Numbered from the stretch's first letter, positions 9,722-20,410 are shown. The stretch is 64,000 bases of DNA from Kosakonia radicincitans DSM 16656 (GCF_000280495.2 NZ_CP018016.1:186001-250000), one strand, 5' to 3'. The notes: generated by a model not told the origin, from the letters alone. Numbers and translations are program-made.

Positions 9722-11401
9722 TTACTGCGGATACGGTACCCAGTCGCCGCCGTTCAGGCGAACATACGGCTTGTTCTGGTACTGCAACACAATGGCGTTG
9801 GCGTTTTCAGAAACCGGTGCCGTTTGCGGCAGATTGCTGGTGAGCTGCTGCCAGTTGACGCTGTCCTCGGTGAAGATTTTGCCATCCAGCACCCGTGTCA
9901 CCAGTTCTGATATCGCCAGGAAGCTGCTCGGCTGGTTAATCTCAATCGGCGCGCCCTGATGCGGCGCTTTCATGCCGAAGAATTTAATCGCTGTCGGTAC
10001 ATTGGTAATTGACGGGCTGGGGATATCACGCAGGCCGGAAACCTGCATTTTGTCGCCCTTCAGCGCCGCGCCGTGTTCCGGCACCAGCACCACCATCACT
10101 TTCCGCCCGGATTTCTCCAGCTGCGTGAAGAAGGCATCCAGCTCATCAAACAGTTTCTGCGCGCGCAGTTTGTAATCCGCCGTTTTACGATCGCCGGGAT
10201 AGTGGTTCCCGTCGTGCAGCGGCAGCAGGTTGTAGAAGGTTGCGGTGCGTTGCCCCTGTTTGAAGCTGTCCGACTCCATCCAGCGGTTCAGCACGGCAGT
10301 ATCGTCATAGACCGGCGAACCATCAAAAGAGAGCAGTACAGGCGGCAGGCCAGACTGATCCATCAATGGTACCTGCACGCCGCCGTTATCGCGGATCTCT
10401 TTCAGGAAACCGCCGAACTCGCCGTTATGGTCCATCATCAACTGCTGGGTAAAGCCCAGTTTCGCCAGATTATCAAACAGATAGCATTGGTTATTGGCCT
10501 GCTGATAGAGGTTTTTGTGCGACGACTGGCCGCAGCTGGCGCGCAACAGACGAATCGCCGCCGGGCCGCTGTAAGCGGTGGCAGAGTTGAAGTGTTTAAA
10601 TACGATGTCGAAGTGCGACCACAGCGGGTGCGACATCAGCCCTGCTGCTTCAATATCATCCCACGAAAGGGAACAGATATTGATGACCAGCAGATCAAAC
10701 GGCTGGGCGTCAGCGGGAAGCTGCGCCGGGAAAGTGCTCTGGCGCTTCTCTTCTGAGGCGTAGAAACTGGCAAGATAAGCATTCAGGTTTTCCGTGGTCG
10801 GCGGCGCGGTTTGCGCAGGCATATCGCCCACTACCGGGGTATCGCCTGCCGCCGCGACGGTTGCTGCCGCACCGCCGCCGGTTGTGGTCACCGTGGTGGT
10901 TGGCTGGCCGCCTGGCCACAAGTTAAATGCCGGTCCGGTCAGGGTCAGCACGTTCAGCCAGATCATAATGGCAACGACAAACACAGTAACGCGGATCCAC
11001 TGTGATAAAAACAGCCACGCCACCAGCAGGACAAAAACCCCGCCAATCATTTGCCAGTTGATAAAACGGGTCACCAGATCAAGCAGATAGTCGGCGCTGA
11101 AACCCGCGACCTGCGAGCCCTGGCTCATCATACTTTCCGGGCCAGGCAGCCAGGTGTCATGCCAGAAGAGACCAAAACCAATCGGCAGTGCGATCCAGTG
11201 ACGCAGACGATGTAACCTCATGCGCGGCAACGGCATCAGCAGGAATGCCATAAAAACCAGGTTCAGCAACGGATGAAAGTTAAGGTAGCCCGCCCATAAC
11301 AGACCGAATTTCAGCAGAAAATAGAAGTTCCAGCCGGAGAGGCCGCGCCAGTATTGCCACAGCGGCGAAGGCGTTGAAGTGGTCATCGATGAATTAGTCA
11401 T
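9722..11401 (-). CDS. bcsG: Cellulose phosphoethanolamine transferase BcsG
   Basis: 559-residue inner-membrane enzyme that transfers phosphoethanolamine from phosphatidylethanolamine to the O6 position of cellulose glucosyl units. The N-terminus carries several transmembrane helices (about residues 20-160), then a Thr/Gly/Ala/Pro-rich linker (about 165-205) and a periplasmic alkaline-phosphatase-fold domain. Residues matching the characterised E. coli enzyme are present: zinc ligand Cys243 (NICS), nucleophile Ser278 (YSGP) and the VPEHG motif near 442. Length equals E. coli BcsG. It overlaps bcsF by eight bases and is the last gene of bcsE-F-G. Being between two cellulose operons it could modify the product of either. 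Confidence 0.96.
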   Translation of the reverse strand: MTNSSMTTSTPSPLWQYWRGLSGWNFYFLLKFGLLWAGYLNFHPLLNLVFMAFLLMPLPRMRLHRLRHWIALPIGFGLFWHDTWLPGPESMMSQGSQVAGFSADYLLDLVTRFINWQMIGGVFVLLVAWLFLSQWIRVTVFVVAIMIWLNVLTLTGPAFNLWPGGQPTTTVTTTGGGAAATVAAAGDTPVVGDMPAQTAPPTTENLNAYLASFYASEEKRQSTFPAQLPADAQPFDLLVINICSLSWDDIEAAGLMSHPLWSHFDIVFKHFNSATAYSGPAAIRLLRASCGQSSHKNLYQQANNQCYLFDNLAKLGFTQQLMMDHNGEFGGFLKEIRDNGGVQVPLMDQSGLPPVLLSFDGSPVYDDTAVLNRWMESDSFKQGQRTATFYNLLPLHDGNHYPGDRKTADYKLRAQKLFDELDAFFTQLEKSGRKVMVVLVPEHGAALKGDKMQVSGLRDIPSPSITNVPTAIKFFGMKAPHQGAPIEINQPSSFLAISELVTRVLDGKIFTEDSVNWQQLTSNLPQTAPVSENANAIVLQYQNKPYVRLNGGDWVPYPQ

Positions 11402-11591
11402 GTTTGCGGTCTGCCTTGACGAACGATTCCCGGCGCAATATTCCTGCCGGTTTTACATAGCGAGGTCTGGTAAACAAGATCCGAAATGCGGACCGGATAG
11501 GGCGTATCCAGTGGCGCGCAAGATAACCCAGCGGGAAAAAGATCAGTGCGCAGAAGATGATAAGCTGAACGATATCGCTGACTGACATCAT
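11394..11591 (-). CDS. bcsF: Small membrane protein BcsF
   Basis: 65-residue protein with one N-terminal transmembrane helix (about residues 5-25) and a basic, Arg-rich cytoplasmic tail. In E. coli BcsF recruits BcsE to the membrane and is needed with BcsG for phosphoethanolamine-cellulose. It overlaps both bcsE (ATGA-type) and bcsG, implying translational coupling. The [20 protein letters not shown] segment is close to E. coli BcsF. Confidence 0.92.
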   Translation of the reverse strand: MMSVSDIVQLIIFCALIFFPLGYLARHWIRPIRSAFRILFTRPRYVKPAGILRRESFVKADRKHD

Positions 11592-13147
11592 GATGTGCGC
11601 TCCGTGGTGTCACTGAATAAGCGGTAAGGCTCCGGAATACGGCGCCAGCCTGTACCGTCATGTTCGGCGTTAATGACTTTCTTCATTCCGGCAGTGTCAG
11701 GCAGCGGTTTAGCCAGTTTTTCCGGCGTCAGCATACGCATCTGCACCAGTTCCGCGGCAATCTGATTATCTTCAAACCACACCATCCGGTTTGAGAAGAT
11801 ATCCGCCGTTGGCAGCGGGAAAATGTGGTTCAGGGCGGTATCAAGATCGTTGACACGGCAAAAGGACAAAAACAGCACCAGCCGGTTGTCGCTCATGCTG
11901 ACAATATCCCCCACGCGATTAGGGCGACAAAGGGTAAGTGCTTGTTCGACGCGAATACCCGGTACCGGGCGCAGCGCAACCATTACCCCTTTGCCATCCG
12001 GCGGCAACAGTTGGTTATTGACCATATTGCTTATCGCATCGCAGAAGATATTCCACGGCTGGTAGCCGCGCAGCTTCAGAGGCTGGGTCATGGAAAGCAG
12101 GGTGGTGATATCTTCCGGCACCAGCCGGTTGAATTGTTGCCCCTGCACGCTTTCAATCAGAGTCAGGCAGCGCGATAGCGGCGCGTTCCAGGGAATAACC
12201 ATATTCGCGCCGCAGCCCAGCAATAATCGCTCATCGGTCGCGCGCAGGCTGGCCTGACTTTCACGGACGATAATTTTTAAACCGCTGCCGCGCTGGCGGC
12301 GCAGGGTATGTACCTGGCGGGCGATACTGTCGATCTGGTTGTTTTGCGCCAGGGAAAAAATCAGCGTTGCCGCCTGGCTTGAACGGGCTTCTTCAAACAG
12401 CGCTTCGTTTGTTTCAAATAAAGACCAATATTCGGAAAGCGGCGGCGCACCTTCCAGAACCGCCACATTACTTAATATTCTTTTTTCATCGCTGCGCGGT
12501 TGTACGGCGGTTTCTTCCTGCTTCGCTAATTGCCACCGGTCATCATGATGATGAAGAATCAGTTGCTGGCGGGCGCTGATCCCTTTTTCATTACACCACC
12601 AGGCAACATCATAAAGATGCATACCGTTTTGATAGCGTAAACTTGCCAGACCAAACAGTGAGCGATATTCACTCATCAAAATCGAGGCTTGTTTGTCATT
12701 GTTATTGCCGGGATTAATAACCAGCAAAGTACAATTATGATATTTCGCCCACTCATGCGTTTTTTCTAACCATTGATGTATTTTGGGGCCAGGAACATTC
12801 TGCCAGGCATTATTAGCACAGAGCAGTATAAGTAAATAATTCTCAGGCTCAATGGTGCAGAGTAAATCGCGGGCGAAAAAGTATAGGCTATTACTCTGGT
12901 TTGGCATGGAAAATAGACGAATTTTTTGGGGGCCGTGATCTTTATCCAGTTTAAGGATGCCCCGTAGATCGTGGTCCATACCGATAACCGCGACATTTGC
13001 CTCGGTATCTTGTTGTGCAATAGTTTGATTAATAAGGCTAACTGCATCAGTTTCGCGATCGGCATTTAACCACCAAACGCCGCCTGTAGGCATATGACGC
13101 AATTCGTCCCATAAAGACTGAATGCCAATAGAAAATATGGGGTCCAC
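11588..13147 (-). CDS. bcsE: Cyclic-di-GMP-binding cellulose synthesis regulator BcsE
   Basis: 519-residue cytosolic protein of the GIL-domain family that binds cyclic-di-GMP and the BcsR-BcsQ complex and stimulates the synthase. The RxGD site appears as RVGD in the [10 protein letters not shown] segment, and a second RxxD (RATDE) lies upstream in the conserved [10 protein letters not shown] stretch. The start is GTG (complement of CAC at 13145-13147), which gives the same MDP N-terminus as E. coli. First gene of bcsE-F-G and divergent from bcsR, with about 170 bp between the two starts holding both promoters. Confidence 0.95.
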   Translation of the reverse strand: MDPIFSIGIQSLWDELRHMPTGGVWWLNADRETDAVSLINQTIAQQDTEANVAVIGMDHDLRGILKLDKDHGPQKIRLFSMPNQSNSLYFFARDLLCTIEPENYLLILLCANNAWQNVPGPKIHQWLEKTHEWAKYHNCTLLVINPGNNNDKQASILMSEYRSLFGLASLRYQNGMHLYDVAWWCNEKGISARQQLILHHHDDRWQLAKQEETAVQPRSDEKRILSNVAVLEGAPPLSEYWSLFETNEALFEEARSSQAATLIFSLAQNNQIDSIARQVHTLRRQRGSGLKIIVRESQASLRATDERLLLGCGANMVIPWNAPLSRCLTLIESVQGQQFNRLVPEDITTLLSMTQPLKLRGYQPWNIFCDAISNMVNNQLLPPDGKGVMVALRPVPGIRVEQALTLCRPNRVGDIVSMSDNRLVLFLSFCRVNDLDTALNHIFPLPTADIFSNRMVWFEDNQIAAELVQMRMLTPEKLAKPLPDTAGMKKVINAEHDGTGWRRIPEPYRLFSDTTERTS

Positions 13148-13277
13148 GATGTCCCTCTTGAAACAAATTTATCTGTATCTCAGTTTACTAGCGAAAGCTG
13201 AGAAATAAACCTAACATTGAAATTAAAGAACATCAGTTTTAGCATGTAAATGAATTTTGTCGGGCATGATGCCTTGC

Positions 13278-13283
13278 TACAAT
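13278..13283 (+). promoter_or_regulatory. Possible -10 element of the bcsRQABZC operon
   Basis: TACAAT lies 39 bp before the bcsR start in the bcsE/bcsR divergent region. The matching -35 region is weak (TTGTCG with a short 15-bp spacing, or TTTGTC with 16). The call rests on position and the -10 match only. Confidence 0.3.
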
Positions 13284-13321
13284 CAGTGCATGTGTTTTCT
13301 ATTCAAATGGATCGGGCCAGA

Positions 13322-13510
13322 ATGCATAACAATGAACCAAAAACGCAAACAGACCCAACTCTGGGTTATACATTCCAGAATGATTTTTTGGCGCTGAGCA
13401 AGGCTTTTTCTCTACCCGAAATAGATTACGCCGATATTTCCCAGCGTGAACAGTTGGCTGCGGCTATTAAGCGCTGGCCGTTGCTGGCTGAATTATCCCG
13501 TCAACAATAA
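13322..13510 (+). CDS. bcsR: Cellulose synthesis regulator BcsR
   Basis: 62-residue cytosolic protein that pairs with BcsQ and helps assemble and regulate the synthase complex. An in-frame ATG at 13250 gives a longer product, but the ATG at 13322 yields an N-terminus (MHNNEP) and length matching E. coli BcsR (62 residues). The C-terminal half, with SLPEIDYADISQREQLAAA, is nearly identical to the E. coli protein. bcsQ follows after 11 bp. Confidence 0.92.
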   Translation: MHNNEPKTQTDPTLGYTFQNDFLALSKAFSLPEIDYADISQREQLAAAIKRWPLLAELSRQQ

Positions 13511-13521
13511 GGCAACAGTAG

Positions 13522-14280
13522 ATGGCCATTTTGGGATTACAGGGGATCCGCGGCGGTGTGGGTACAACATCGATTACAGCGGCTCTGGCCTGGTCATTGC
13601 AATTATTAGGCGAATCGGTGCTGGTTATTGATGCCAGCCCTGACAATCTGCTGCGCCTTTCATTTAATGTCGATTTTGCCAGCCGTGGCGGTTGGGCGCG
13701 CTCCGTGCTTGATGGTCAGGACTGGCGCGATGCCGGTTTGCGCTACACTTCGCAGCTTGATGTATTGCCGTTCGGCCAACTCACGACGAACGAGTGGGAT
13801 GTTATTCATCAGCATGACGCGTTAAACCAACTTGCTGCTCTTTTACAGGCGTTAAAAACGCAGCAACAGTATCACTGGGTGCTCATCGATCTGCCGCACG
13901 GTTTTTCACCGTTGACGCGGCAATTCGTCGCCGCGTGCGATCATGTTTTCACCATTATCAAACCCGATATCAATTGTCATATTCGCCTGCATCAGCAGCC
14001 GCTGCCTGCGGGGTCGCATATTCTGATTAACGACCTGCGGATCGGTAGCCAGTTGCAGGACGATTTGTGGCAGGTCTGGTTGCAAAGCCAGACGCGCATC
14101 CTGCCGACGACTATCCATCGTGATGAAGCGCTGGCGGAGTGTCTGGCATCGAAACAACCGCTGGGGGAATACCGCAGCGACTCGCTGGCCGCAGAAGAGA
14201 TGGTGACGCTGGCGAACTGGTGCCTGCTACATTGCGCAAAGCCGCGCGAAGGTGGTGAGCGAGAGGGGAGCCGGCCATGA
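13522..14280 (+). CDS. bcsQ: BcsQ, MinD/ParA-like ATPase of cellulose synthesis
   Basis: 252-residue SIMIBI-class ATPase that forms a complex with BcsR and localises cellulose synthesis to the cell pole in E. coli. The N-terminal P-loop reads RGGVGTTS, in which the signature Lys of the deviant Walker A box is Arg, as in other BcsQ proteins. The LVIDASPDNLLRLSF segment is the Walker A' region. The stop overlaps the bcsA start (ATGA). The gene is intact here, in contrast to E. coli K-12, where a premature stop in bcsQ abolishes cellulose production. Confidence 0.95.
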   Translation: MAILGLQGIRGGVGTTSITAALAWSLQLLGESVLVIDASPDNLLRLSFNVDFASRGGWARSVLDGQDWRDAGLRYTSQLDVLPFGQLTTNEWDVIHQHDALNQLAALLQALKTQQQYHWVLIDLPHGFSPLTRQFVAACDHVFTIIKPDINCHIRLHQQPLPAGSHILINDLRIGSQLQDDLWQVWLQSQTRILPTTIHRDEALAECLASKQPLGEYRSDSLAAEEMVTLANWCLLHCAKPREGGEREGSRP

Positions 14281-16880
14281 GCGGTCCCGCCAGCTGGTTG
14301 TTGATTCCGCCGGTCAGCGCACGCTTACGCGCGCGCTATCAGCACTATCGCCAGCATGGCGCCTCGTGGTTCAGCGCAGCTTCTGGCTGCTTCTGGGTGA
14401 TCCTCGCCTGGCTGTTTATCCCGCTTGAACATCCGCGCTGGCAGCAGTTACGGGCACAACAGCAGCACTGGTTTCCGCATATCGATCCTGACCGGCCGCG
14501 CCCGCTTGATCCGGCGCGCTACCTGCTGCAAAGCCTCTGGCTGCTGGTGACATTACCCTGGGGACCGCCGAAATCGGCGCGGCGCCAGCGTTTTGCCCGT
14601 ATCCGCGCATTGCGTGGACGCTGGTATCACTGGCTTGATACCTTGCCGGAACGCGTGACGCATCGTACGGGTCATCTCGATCACAAAAAAGAGCTTAGCC
14701 ATATCAGCCCGCACCTGCGGCGCTTTATTTTAGGCGTCATTGTGGTGTTTTCGCTGATCCTCGCCCTGCTGTGCATTACGCAGCCGTTTAACCCGCTGGC
14801 GCAGTTTGTTTTCCTGGTGTTGCTGTGGGGTGTTGCACTGCTGGTGCGCCGTATTCCGGGACGCTTTTCAGCGCTGATGCTGATTGTGCTGTCGCTGACT
14901 GTCTCTTGTCGCTATATCTGGTGGCGCTATACCTCAACCCTCAACTGGGACGATCCGGTCAGCCTGGTGTGCGGCCTGGTGCTGCTGTTTGCCGAAACTT
15001 ACGCCTGGATAGTGCTGGTGCTGGGCTATTTCCAGGTCGCCTGGCCGCTGAACCGCCAGCCGGTGCCGCTGCCGAAAGATATGTCGTTGTGGCCGTCGGT
15101 AGATATTTTCGTGCCGACCTATAACGAAGATCTCAGTGTGGTGAAAAACACCATTTACGCGTCGCTCGGTATCGACTGGCCGAAAGACAAACTTAAAATC
15201 TGGATCCTCGATGATGGCGGCCGCGAAGAGTTTCGCCAGTTCGCCAGCATGGTGGGCGTGGAGTATATCGCCCGCACGACGCATGAACATGCGAAAGCCG
15301 GGAACATCAATAACGCGCTGAAATATGCGAAGGGCGAGTTTGTCTCGATTTTCGACTGCGACCACGTTCCGACGCGCTCTTTCCTGCAAATGACTATGGG
15401 CTGGTTCCTGAAAGAGAAAAAGCTGGCGATGATGCAGACGCCGCACCACTTCTTCTCGCCGGATCCGTTTGAACGTAACCTCGGACGCTTTCGTAAAACG
15501 CCTAACGAAGGCACGCTGTTCTATGGTCTGGTGCAGGACGGCAACGACATGTGGGATGCCACTTTCTTCTGCGGCTCCTGCGCGGTTATTCGTCGTGGGC
15601 CGCTGGATCAGATTGGCGGGATTGCGGTGGAAACCGTCACTGAAGATGCACATACCTCACTGCGTTTACACCGCCTTGGGCATACCTCTGCGTATATGCG
15701 TATTCCGCAGGCGGCAGGGCTGGCGACCGAGAGCCTTTCGGCGCACATTGGTCAGCGTATTCGCTGGGCGCGCGGCATGGTGCAGATTTTCCGCCTCGAT
15801 AACCCACTGTTTGGTAAAGGGCTGAAACTGCCGCAGCGGCTGTGTTACGTCAACGCCATGTTCCACTTCTTATCGGGCATCCCGCGGCTGATCTTTCTGA
15901 CTGCGCCGCTGGCATTTCTGCTGTTACATGCCTACATCATTTACGCCCCGGCGCTGATGATCGCCCTGTTCGTGCTGCCGCATATGATTCACGCCAGCCT
16001 GACGAACTCGAAGATTCAGGGGAAATATCGCCACTCTTTCTGGAGCGAGATCTACGAAACGGTGCTGGCATGGTATATCGCGCCGCCTACGCTGGTGGCG
16101 CTGTTCAACCCACACAAAGGCAAATTTAACGTCACCGCCAAAGGCGGGCTGGTGGAAGAGGAGTACGTGGACTGGGTGATCTCCCGTCCTTACATCTTCC
16201 TGGTTCTGCTTAACCTGGTAGGTGTGCTGGTGGGGATCTGGCGCTATTTCTACGGCCCGGAGAACGAAGTGCTCACCGTGTTCGTCAGTATGGCCTGGGT
16301 GTTCTACAACATGGTTATTCTTGGCGGCGCAGTAGCGGTATCGGTCGAAAGCAAACAGGTGCGCCGCGCGCACCGTGTCGAAATCTCCATGCCAGCGGCC
16401 ATTGCCCGCGAAGATGGTCATCTCTTCTCCTGTACCGTCCATGACTTCTCCGACGGCGGTCTGGGCATCAAGATTAATGGCCAGGCGCAGGTGCTGGAAG
16501 GGCAGAAAGTGAACCTGCTGCTGAAACGTGGTCAGCAAGAGTATGCGTTTCCGACTACGGTAGCGCGTGTCATTGGCAATGAGGTCGGTCTGCAACTGAT
16601 GCCGCTCACCACCAAACAACATATCGATTTTGTGCAGTGTACCTTTGCCCGTGCAGACACATGGGCGCTGTGGCAGGACAGCTTCCCGGAAGATAAACCT
16701 CTGGAAAGTCTGTTTGATATTTTAAAACTGGGTTTCCGCGGCTATCGCCATCTCGCGGAATTTGCTCCGCCGTCCGTCAAAGTGATTTTCCGCTCATTCA
16801 CCGATCTGGTGGCCTGGGTGGTGTCATTTATTCCGCGTCGCCCGGCACGGAATATGGCCGTGCAGCAACCAACGACGTGA
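14277..16880 (+). CDS. bcsA: Cellulose synthase catalytic subunit BcsA, E. coli-type copy
   Basis: 867-residue inner-membrane cellulose synthase, almost collinear with the 872-residue E. coli BcsA. Order of parts: N-terminal region with membrane helices, GT2 domain with DDGG (about residue 311), FDCDH (about 359), TEDAH (about 455) and QRIRWARG (about 493), further helices, then a PilZ domain with the Arg-rich RRAHR element (about 694) and DFSDGG (about 722). Cyclic-di-GMP binding to PilZ opens the gating loop. It belongs to the bcsR-Q-A-B-Z-C operon. bcsB should start 25 bp downstream at 16906. Confidence 0.97.
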   Translation: MSGPASWLLIPPVSARLRARYQHYRQHGASWFSAASGCFWVILAWLFIPLEHPRWQQLRAQQQHWFPHIDPDRPRPLDPARYLLQSLWLLVTLPWGPPKSARRQRFARIRALRGRWYHWLDTLPERVTHRTGHLDHKKELSHISPHLRRFILGVIVVFSLILALLCITQPFNPLAQFVFLVLLWGVALLVRRIPGRFSALMLIVLSLTVSCRYIWWRYTSTLNWDDPVSLVCGLVLLFAETYAWIVLVLGYFQVAWPLNRQPVPLPKDMSLWPSVDIFVPTYNEDLSVVKNTIYASLGIDWPKDKLKIWILDDGGREEFRQFASMVGVEYIARTTHEHAKAGNINNALKYAKGEFVSIFDCDHVPTRSFLQMTMGWFLKEKKLAMMQTPHHFFSPDPFERNLGRFRKTPNEGTLFYGLVQDGNDMWDATFFCGSCAVIRRGPLDQIGGIAVETVTEDAHTSLRLHRLGHTSAYMRIPQAAGLATESLSAHIGQRIRWARGMVQIFRLDNPLFGKGLKLPQRLCYVNAMFHFLSGIPRLIFLTAPLAFLLLHAYIIYAPALMIALFVLPHMIHASLTNSKIQGKYRHSFWSEIYETVLAWYIAPPTLVALFNPHKGKFNVTAKGGLVEEEYVDWVISRPYIFLVLLNLVGVLVGIWRYFYGPENEVLTVFVSMAWVFYNMVILGGAVAVSVESKQVRRAHRVEISMPAAIAREDGHLFSCTVHDFSDGGLGIKINGQAQVLEGQKVNLLLKRGQQEYAFPTTVARVIGNEVGLQLMPLTTKQHIDFVQCTFARADTWALWQDSFPEDKPLESLFDILKLGFRGYRHLAEFAPPSVKVIFRSFTDLVAWVVSFIPRRPARNMAVQQPTT

Positions 16881-16905
16881 CTGGCTCAACAATGATGAAA
16901 ACGCG

Positions 16906-17004
16906 ATGAAAAGAAAACTTTCCTGGATTTGTGCTGTGGCGGTAGGGGTTAAGCGCCCTGACTCCGATGATGACTTCTGCCGCGCCCTCGCTTCCGGCGC
17001 CTAA
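16906..17004 (+). other. Orphaned signal-peptide start of bcsB, out of frame with the body
   Basis: ATG at 16906 opens MKRKLSWICAVAVGV, which matches the signal peptide of E. coli BcsB, but the frame then reads into an unrelated sequence and stops at TAA 17002-17004. Removing one base from the G-run at 16945-16948 (or one A just after) would join it to GLSALTPMMTSAAP and so to the BcsB body starting in the frame of 16967. This is a +1 frameshift, either real or a sequencing or assembly error. Confidence 0.85.
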
Positions 17005-19297
17005 TGTCCCGGCTGTCGCACCGGCTACGGATCCGGTTGCAACGCCTGCACCGCAGCAAGCTGAATCGCTAACGCCAACAACGCCGACCGCAGGGAATGT
17101 TGTGGGCCAGGTGATGCCGGGCCTGCCAGGCGCTAATGCGCCAGTGGTGGCGGCAGATTCGCCATCCCGCGACGTCAAACTCACCTTCGCGCAGATCGCA
17201 CCGCCGCCGGGCAGCATGGTGTTGCGCGGCATTAACCCGGACGGTGGCGTTGAGTTTGGCGTTCGTAGCGACGAAGTGGTGTCAAAAGCGGTATTGAACC
17301 TTGAGTACACGCCATCGCCATCGCTGTTGCCGGTACAATCCCAGTTAAAGGTTTATCTGAATGATGAGTTGATGGGCGTTTTGCCGGTCACCAAAGAGCA
17401 GCTCGGTAAGAAAACGCTGGCGCAGGTGCCGATCAACCCGCTGTTTATTAGCGATTTCAACCGCGTGCGGCTGGAGTTTGTTGGCCACTATCGCGATGTT
17501 TGTGAAAACCCGGCCAGCAGCACGCTGTGGCTGGATATCGGTCGCAGCAGTTCGCTGGAGATGACCTACCAAAGTCTGCCGCTGAAAAACGATCTCTCCC
17601 ACTTCCCGGTGCCGTTCTTCGACCCGCGTGATAACCGGGCGTTAACTCTGCCGATGGTCTTTGCCGGTGCGCCGGACATCGCGCAGCAGCAGGCTGCGGC
17701 GATCATCGCTTCGTGGTTCGGTTCACGTGCCGGCTGGCGCGGCCAGACTTTCCCGGTCTCTTACAACAGTCTGCCGGATCGTAATGCTATTGTTTTCGCC
17801 ACTAACGATAAACGTCCGGATTTCCTGCGTGATGCGCCTGCGGTGAAAGGGCCGACCATCAGCATGATCAACCATCCGGATAACCCGTATGTGAAGTTGC
17901 TGATCGTGATGGGGCGTGACGATAAAGATCTGTTGCAGGCGGCAAAAGGTATCGCTCAGGGGAACGTGCTGTTCCGTGGCGATAGCGTCACGGTGGATGA
18001 CGTTAAGCCGCTGCTGGCTCGCCAGCCGTATGACGCGCCGAACTGGGTGCGTACTGACCGCCCGGTGACCTTCGGCGAGCTGAAAACCTATGAGGAACAG
18101 TTGCAGTCCACCGGGCTGGAGCCGTCGTCCATCAACGTGTCGCTGAACTTGCCGCCGGACCTCTATCTGCTGCGCAGCACCGGTATCGATATGAATCTCA
18201 ACTATCGTTATACCGCGCCGTTGACCAAAGATAGCTCGCGCATGGATATCAGCCTGAATAACCAGTTCCTGCAATATTTCAACCTGACCAGCAACCAGGA
18301 CACGAACCGTCTGTTGCTGCGCCTGCCGGTACTGCAAGGTCTGCTGGACAGCAAAACGGATGTGTCGATTCCGGCGCTGAAACTGGGGGCGGTCAACCAG
18401 TTGCGCTTCGACTTCCAGTATATGAATCCCATGCCGGGCGGCAGCATCGATAACTGCGTGACGTTCCAGCAAGTACCGAACCGCGTGGTGATTGGCGACG
18501 ACTCAACTATCGATTTCTCGAAGTATTACCACTTTATCGCCATGCCGGATCTGCGTGCCTTTGCTAATGCAGGCTTCCCGTTTAGCCGGATGGCGGATCT
18601 GTCGCAAACCCTCATTGTCACTCCGGTGCAGCCGACGACAGCACAGGTTGGTACGCTGCTGGATACGCTTGGCACCATCGGCGCGCAAACCGGCTTCCCG
18701 GCCATTAATATGCAACTGACCAGCGATGCCAGCCAGCTGCAGGGCAAAGATGCCGACATCATGATCATCGGCTCGATTCCGCAACCGTTGAAGAATGACG
18801 AGAAGATCGACCTGCTGGTGAATGCGACGCAAAGCTGGGTGAAAACGCCGCTGCGCCAGTCGCCATTCATGGCGAGTGAAACGGATGCCGCCGACCGCAA
18901 AGCCGATACGAAAACGGCAGTCAGTTCCGATGGCCCAATGGCGGCAGTGATTAGCTTCCAGTCGCCATTTAACGATCAGCGCAGCGTTGTGGCGTTGCTG
19001 GCGGACAGCCCGCGCGGCTACGAACTGCTGAACAATGCCATGAACGACAGCGGTAAACGCGCGGCGATTTTTGGTTCAGTGACGGTGATCCGTGAATCCG
19101 GTGTTAACGGTCTGCGCGTGGGCGATGTTTACTATGTCGGTCACTTGCCGTGGTTTGAGCGTATCTGGTATGCGCTGGCGAACCACCCGGTACTGCTGGC
19201 CATTCTGGCTGCGGTCAGCGTTGTATTGCTGGCATGGGTACTGTGGCGCTTGCTGCGGATTATCAGCCGCCGCCGCCTTGATTCGGACCATGAGTAA
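16967..19297 (+). CDS. bcsB: Cellulose synthase subunit BcsB, E. coli-type copy, N-terminally frameshifted
   Basis: The 776-residue open frame covers the whole mature BcsB: the SRDVKLTFAQIAPPPG start of the structured part, two carbohydrate-binding-like and flavodoxin-like repeats, and a C-terminal membrane helix (about residues 742-764) with a basic tail. It is highly similar to E. coli BcsB. As read, however, it can only start at the ATG pair 16967/16970 and so lacks most of the signal peptide, because the true start at 16906 is one base out of frame and an in-frame TAG lies at 16943. Without a signal peptide the protein would not reach the periplasm. Treat as a frameshifted gene unless resequencing shows otherwise. 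The intact paralogue at 1908 might or might not substitute. Confidence 0.9.
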   Translation: MMTSAAPSLPAPNVPAVAPATDPVATPAPQQAESLTPTTPTAGNVVGQVMPGLPGANAPVVAADSPSRDVKLTFAQIAPPPGSMVLRGINPDGGVEFGVRSDEVVSKAVLNLEYTPSPSLLPVQSQLKVYLNDELMGVLPVTKEQLGKKTLAQVPINPLFISDFNRVRLEFVGHYRDVCENPASSTLWLDIGRSSSLEMTYQSLPLKNDLSHFPVPFFDPRDNRALTLPMVFAGAPDIAQQQAAAIIASWFGSRAGWRGQTFPVSYNSLPDRNAIVFATNDKRPDFLRDAPAVKGPTISMINHPDNPYVKLLIVMGRDDKDLLQAAKGIAQGNVLFRGDSVTVDDVKPLLARQPYDAPNWVRTDRPVTFGELKTYEEQLQSTGLEPSSINVSLNLPPDLYLLRSTGIDMNLNYRYTAPLTKDSSRMDISLNNQFLQYFNLTSNQDTNRLLLRLPVLQGLLDSKTDVSIPALKLGAVNQLRFDFQYMNPMPGGSIDNCVTFQQVPNRVVIGDDSTIDFSKYYHFIAMPDLRAFANAGFPFSRMADLSQTLIVTPVQPTTAQVGTLLDTLGTIGAQTGFPAINMQLTSDASQLQGKDADIMIIGSIPQPLKNDEKIDLLVNATQSWVKTPLRQSPFMASETDAADRKADTKTAVSSDGPMAAVISFQSPFNDQRSVVALLADSPRGYELLNNAMNDSGKRAAIFGSVTVIRESGVNGLRVGDVYYVGHLPWFERIWYALANHPVLLAILAAVSVVLLAWVLWRLLRIISRRRLDSDHE

Positions 19298-19303
19298 TCA
19301 GTA

Positions 19304-20410
19304 ATGAAGGCGCTACGTTGGGTGGTGATGATGGCGCTGATGCTGGCGGCGATGAGTACGCGCGCCGCCTGCACCTGGCCTGCCTGGGAGCATTTTAAAC
19401 AGGCCTATATCAGCGATGGCGGACGGGTGGTGGACCCAAGCGATGCGCGCAAAATCACCACATCGGAAGGGCAAAGCTATGCGATGTTCTTCGCGCTGGC
19501 CGCCAACGATCGCAAGGCATTCGATAACCTGCTGCAATGGACGCAAAACAACCTGGCGCAAGGCTCGCTCAGCGACCATCTTCCTGCCTGGCTGTGGGGG
19601 AAAAAAGACGAAGAGAGCTGGACGGTGCTGGATACCAACTCGGCTTCCGATGCCGATCTCTGGATCGCCTGGTCACTGCTGGAAGCCGGGCGCTTGTGGA
19701 GAAACGATGCTTACACCCGCCTGGGGGAAGCGCTGTTAGATCGCATCGCCAAAGAAGAGGTGGTGAAGGTGCCAGAGCTTGGGTTGATGTTGCTGCCGGG
19801 AAAAATCGGCTTTGCCGATGACAGCGCATGGCGTTTTAACCCCAGCTATTTGCCGCCGCAACTGGCGAGCTATTTCACCCGTTTCGGCGCGCCCTGGACA
19901 ACGCTGCGCGAAACCAATCTGCGGCTGTTGCTGGAGACCGCGCCAAAAGGCTTTTCGCCGGACTGGGTGCGCTATCAAAAGGGGCAGGGCTGGCAACTTA
20001 AAAGCGAAAAGACGCTGATCGGAAGCTACGATGCGATTCGCGTCTATTTGTGGGCTGGCATGCTGAATGACAGCGACACGCAGAAAGCGCGGTTGCTGGC
20101 GAAGTTTAAACCGATGGCGACGGTCACAAAGAAAAATAACGTGCCCCCGGAAAAAGTGGATATAGCGACCGGCAAGATCCAGGGTAACGGGCCGGTCGGT
20201 TTTGCCGCGGCACTGTTGCCATTTTTACAGGATCGTGATGCCCAGGCCCGGCAGCGGCAGAACGTCGCAGACCATTTTCCCGGTGACGATGCCTACTACA
20301 GCTATGTTCTCACCCTGTTTGGACAAGGGTGGGATGAGCACCGTTTTCGTTTCACCCCTCGTGGTGAGTTACAACCTGACTGGGGCCAGGAATGCGTAAG
20401 TTCACAGTAA
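19304..20410 (+). CDS. bcsZ: Endo-1,4-beta-glucanase BcsZ (GH8), E. coli-type copy
   Basis: 368-residue periplasmic GH8 cellulase, the same length as E. coli BcsZ. The signal peptide is residues 1-21 and the mature protein begins near CTWPAW. The catalytic acid is Glu55 in [12 protein letters not shown], and the [11 protein letters not shown] segment carries the second catalytic Asp. The start lies 6 bp after bcsB, and the 3' end overlaps bcsC by 19 bases. It is clearly different from the shorter BcsZ at 8687, so the two loci carry independently evolved cellulases. Confidence 0.95.
   Translation: MKALRWVVMMALMLAAMSTRAACTWPAWEHFKQAYISDGGRVVDPSDARKITTSEGQSYAMFFALAANDRKAFDNLLQWTQNNLAQGSLSDHLPAWLWGKKDEESWTVLDTNSASDADLWIAWSLLEAGRLWRNDAYTRLGEALLDRIAKEEVVKVPELGLMLLPGKIGFADDSAWRFNPSYLPPQLASYFTRFGAPWTTLRETNLRLLLETAPKGFSPDWVRYQKGQGWQLKSEKTLIGSYDAIRVYLWAGMLNDSDTQKARLLAKFKPMATVTKKNNVPPEKVDIATGKIQGNGPVGFAAALLPFLQDRDAQARQRQNVADHFPGDDAYYSYVLTLFGQGWDEHRFRFTPRGELQPDWGQECVSSQ

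Noticed and set aside
16945..16951. Programmed ribosomal frameshift in bcsB
   Set aside because: GGGGTTAAG is not a canonical slippery heptamer, no stimulatory stem-loop is evident, and other enterobacterial BcsB genes are read in one frame.
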